From positions 62,001 through 126,000 of the forward strand of contig NW_027469170.1 of assembly GCF_051020765.1 (NCBI RefSeq): a stretch of DNA of 64,000 nt. Reading direction: 5' to 3'. Below the pieces are notes generated by a model. It was given only the letters and a program-made list of their open reading frames with translations. It did no database searches and was not told the origin of the DNA. Shown one piece after another: positions 63,901-64,000 of the stretch (position 1 is the stretch's first letter; every line of letters begins with the position of its first letter). Source of the DNA: Lasioglossum baleicum (Eukaryota; Arthropoda; Insecta; Hymenoptera; Halictidae). The position numbers and the translations under genes are program-made.

Positions 63901-64000
63901 CCCAAAAAACCTGCGCATGCGCATCCCAAAAAATCTGCGCATGCGCATCCCACAAAACCTGCGCATGCGCATCCCACAAAACCTCGCACGTGTTTGTGCT
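60946..64000 (+). repeat. HOR-IV copy 4, open-ended
   Basis: The copy starts with the GCGGGAGCATCC marker and ACTAGACTAGCATGCGGG (61106). It includes two 195-bp-type cassettes near 61700-62060 and CATAAA/CGTATG blocks near 62258, 62525, 63104 and 63556, with the GGGAAGC, GGGACGC, CTGCAGG signature near 62691-62815. A one-base loss lies near 63315 (GGGATGATCC). No closing marker appears before the window ends inside a 42-mer. Confidence 0.85.

Larger units (their letters stand above)
1..64000. repeat. Compound satellite array of 42-bp and 24-bp monomers filling the window
   Basis: Seen directly: every stretch I read is either the 42-bp unit (CACGTG, T5, A or G, CTCGACTAGCC, TGCGGGATGCATCC, TCTCG) or the 24-bp unit (CCTGCGCATGCGCATCCC plus AAAAAA or ACAAAA). 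All copies have the same orientation. Base composition is about 55 percent G+C for both monomers, with four CpG per 42-mer and two per 24-mer. No unique insert is visible. The array is open at both ends: base 1 starts at TCGACTAGCC and base 64000 stops at GTGTTTGTGCT, both inside a 42-mer. I infer a eukaryotic heterochromatic satellite; species and chromosome position cannot be read from the sequence. Confidence 0.98.

Noticed and set aside
1..64000. CRISPR array
   Set aside because: Repeats are directly adjacent, with no unique spacers of constant length; the 24-mers are themselves repeats.
1..64000. Transposon, LTR or insertion sequence
   Set aside because: No terminal inverted repeats enclosing unique sequence, no target-site duplications and no transposase, integrase or reverse-transcriptase motifs in any translation.
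1..64000. CENP-B box or telomere repeat
   Set aside because: I found no match to the CENP-B box core and no TTAGGG-type runs. The E-box resembles yeast CDEI only in its CACGTG core.
1..64000. Rho-independent terminators from GC palindromes followed by T runs
   Set aside because: CACGTG followed by T5 occurs in nearly every 42-mer with a stem of only three base pairs. It is part of the monomer, and a bacterial source is unlikely.
1..64000. tRNA, rRNA or other structured RNA genes
   Set aside because: No cloverleaf, A/B box or rRNA-like segment; all sequence is accounted for by the two monomers.
1..64000. Repeat-rich secreted, mucin-like or antifreeze protein
   Set aside because: The 14- and 8-residue translated repeats look protein-like in several frames at once, which is the mark of in-frame satellite DNA rather than of selection on one frame.

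Overview
The whole 64-kb window is satellite DNA. I found no gene, RNA gene, mobile element, CRISPR array or unique sequence in it. Two short monomers explain essentially every base. The 42-bp monomer reads, in order, CACGTG, T5, (A/G)CTCGACTAGCC, TGCGGGATGCATCC, TCTCG. The 24-bp monomer reads CCTGCGCATGCGCATCCC followed by A6 or ACAAAA. The 24-bp units occur only as short blocks, mostly two to six units, always in the same orientation and always set into runs of 42-bp units through the same two junctions. The array runs off both ends: the window starts and stops inside a 42-bp unit. An array this long with nested higher-order repeats (HORs) indicates a eukaryotic nuclear genome, probably pericentromeric, subtelomeric or another heterochromatic block. 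The sequence does not identify the species.

The monomers are assembled into several HOR families that I separated by shared variants. HOR-I (1 to about 16.5 kb) contains blocks that begin with a CATAAA unit. It shows 1974-bp spacing between 5.9 and 9.8 kb and ends in a clean tandem duplication, 8661-12600 and 12601-16516. HOR-II (about 15.8 to 25 kb) alternates 2623- and 2278-bp copies, giving a 4901-bp super-period. Next come a 2.9-kb tandem pair (25629-28523 and from 28524) and HOR-III, with copies at 31514-36298, 36299-42865, 42866-49593 and a diverged partial copy from 49594. HOR-IV (53.5 kb to the end) has copies of 2507, 2882 and 2081 bp plus an open-ended last one, and brings back variants seen at the left end.

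Both monomers, and the hybrid junction units, have lengths divisible by three, and several frames lack stop codons. Very long open frames (up to 3771 codons) therefore arise on both strands as a by-product, and I do not annotate them as genes. The most interesting signal is motif content. The joint of each pair of adjacent 24-bp units makes the 12-bp palindrome TGCGCATGCGCA, which matches the published NRF1 consensus YGCGCAYGCGCR, and nearly every 42-bp unit carries a CACGTG E-box. If the host is an animal, this array could hold a very large number of NRF1 and bHLH sites. A second point is a cluster of eight single-base indels at 39279-41611 that are absent from a near-identical copy about 6.57 kb downstream, which suggests either sequence error or local decay.
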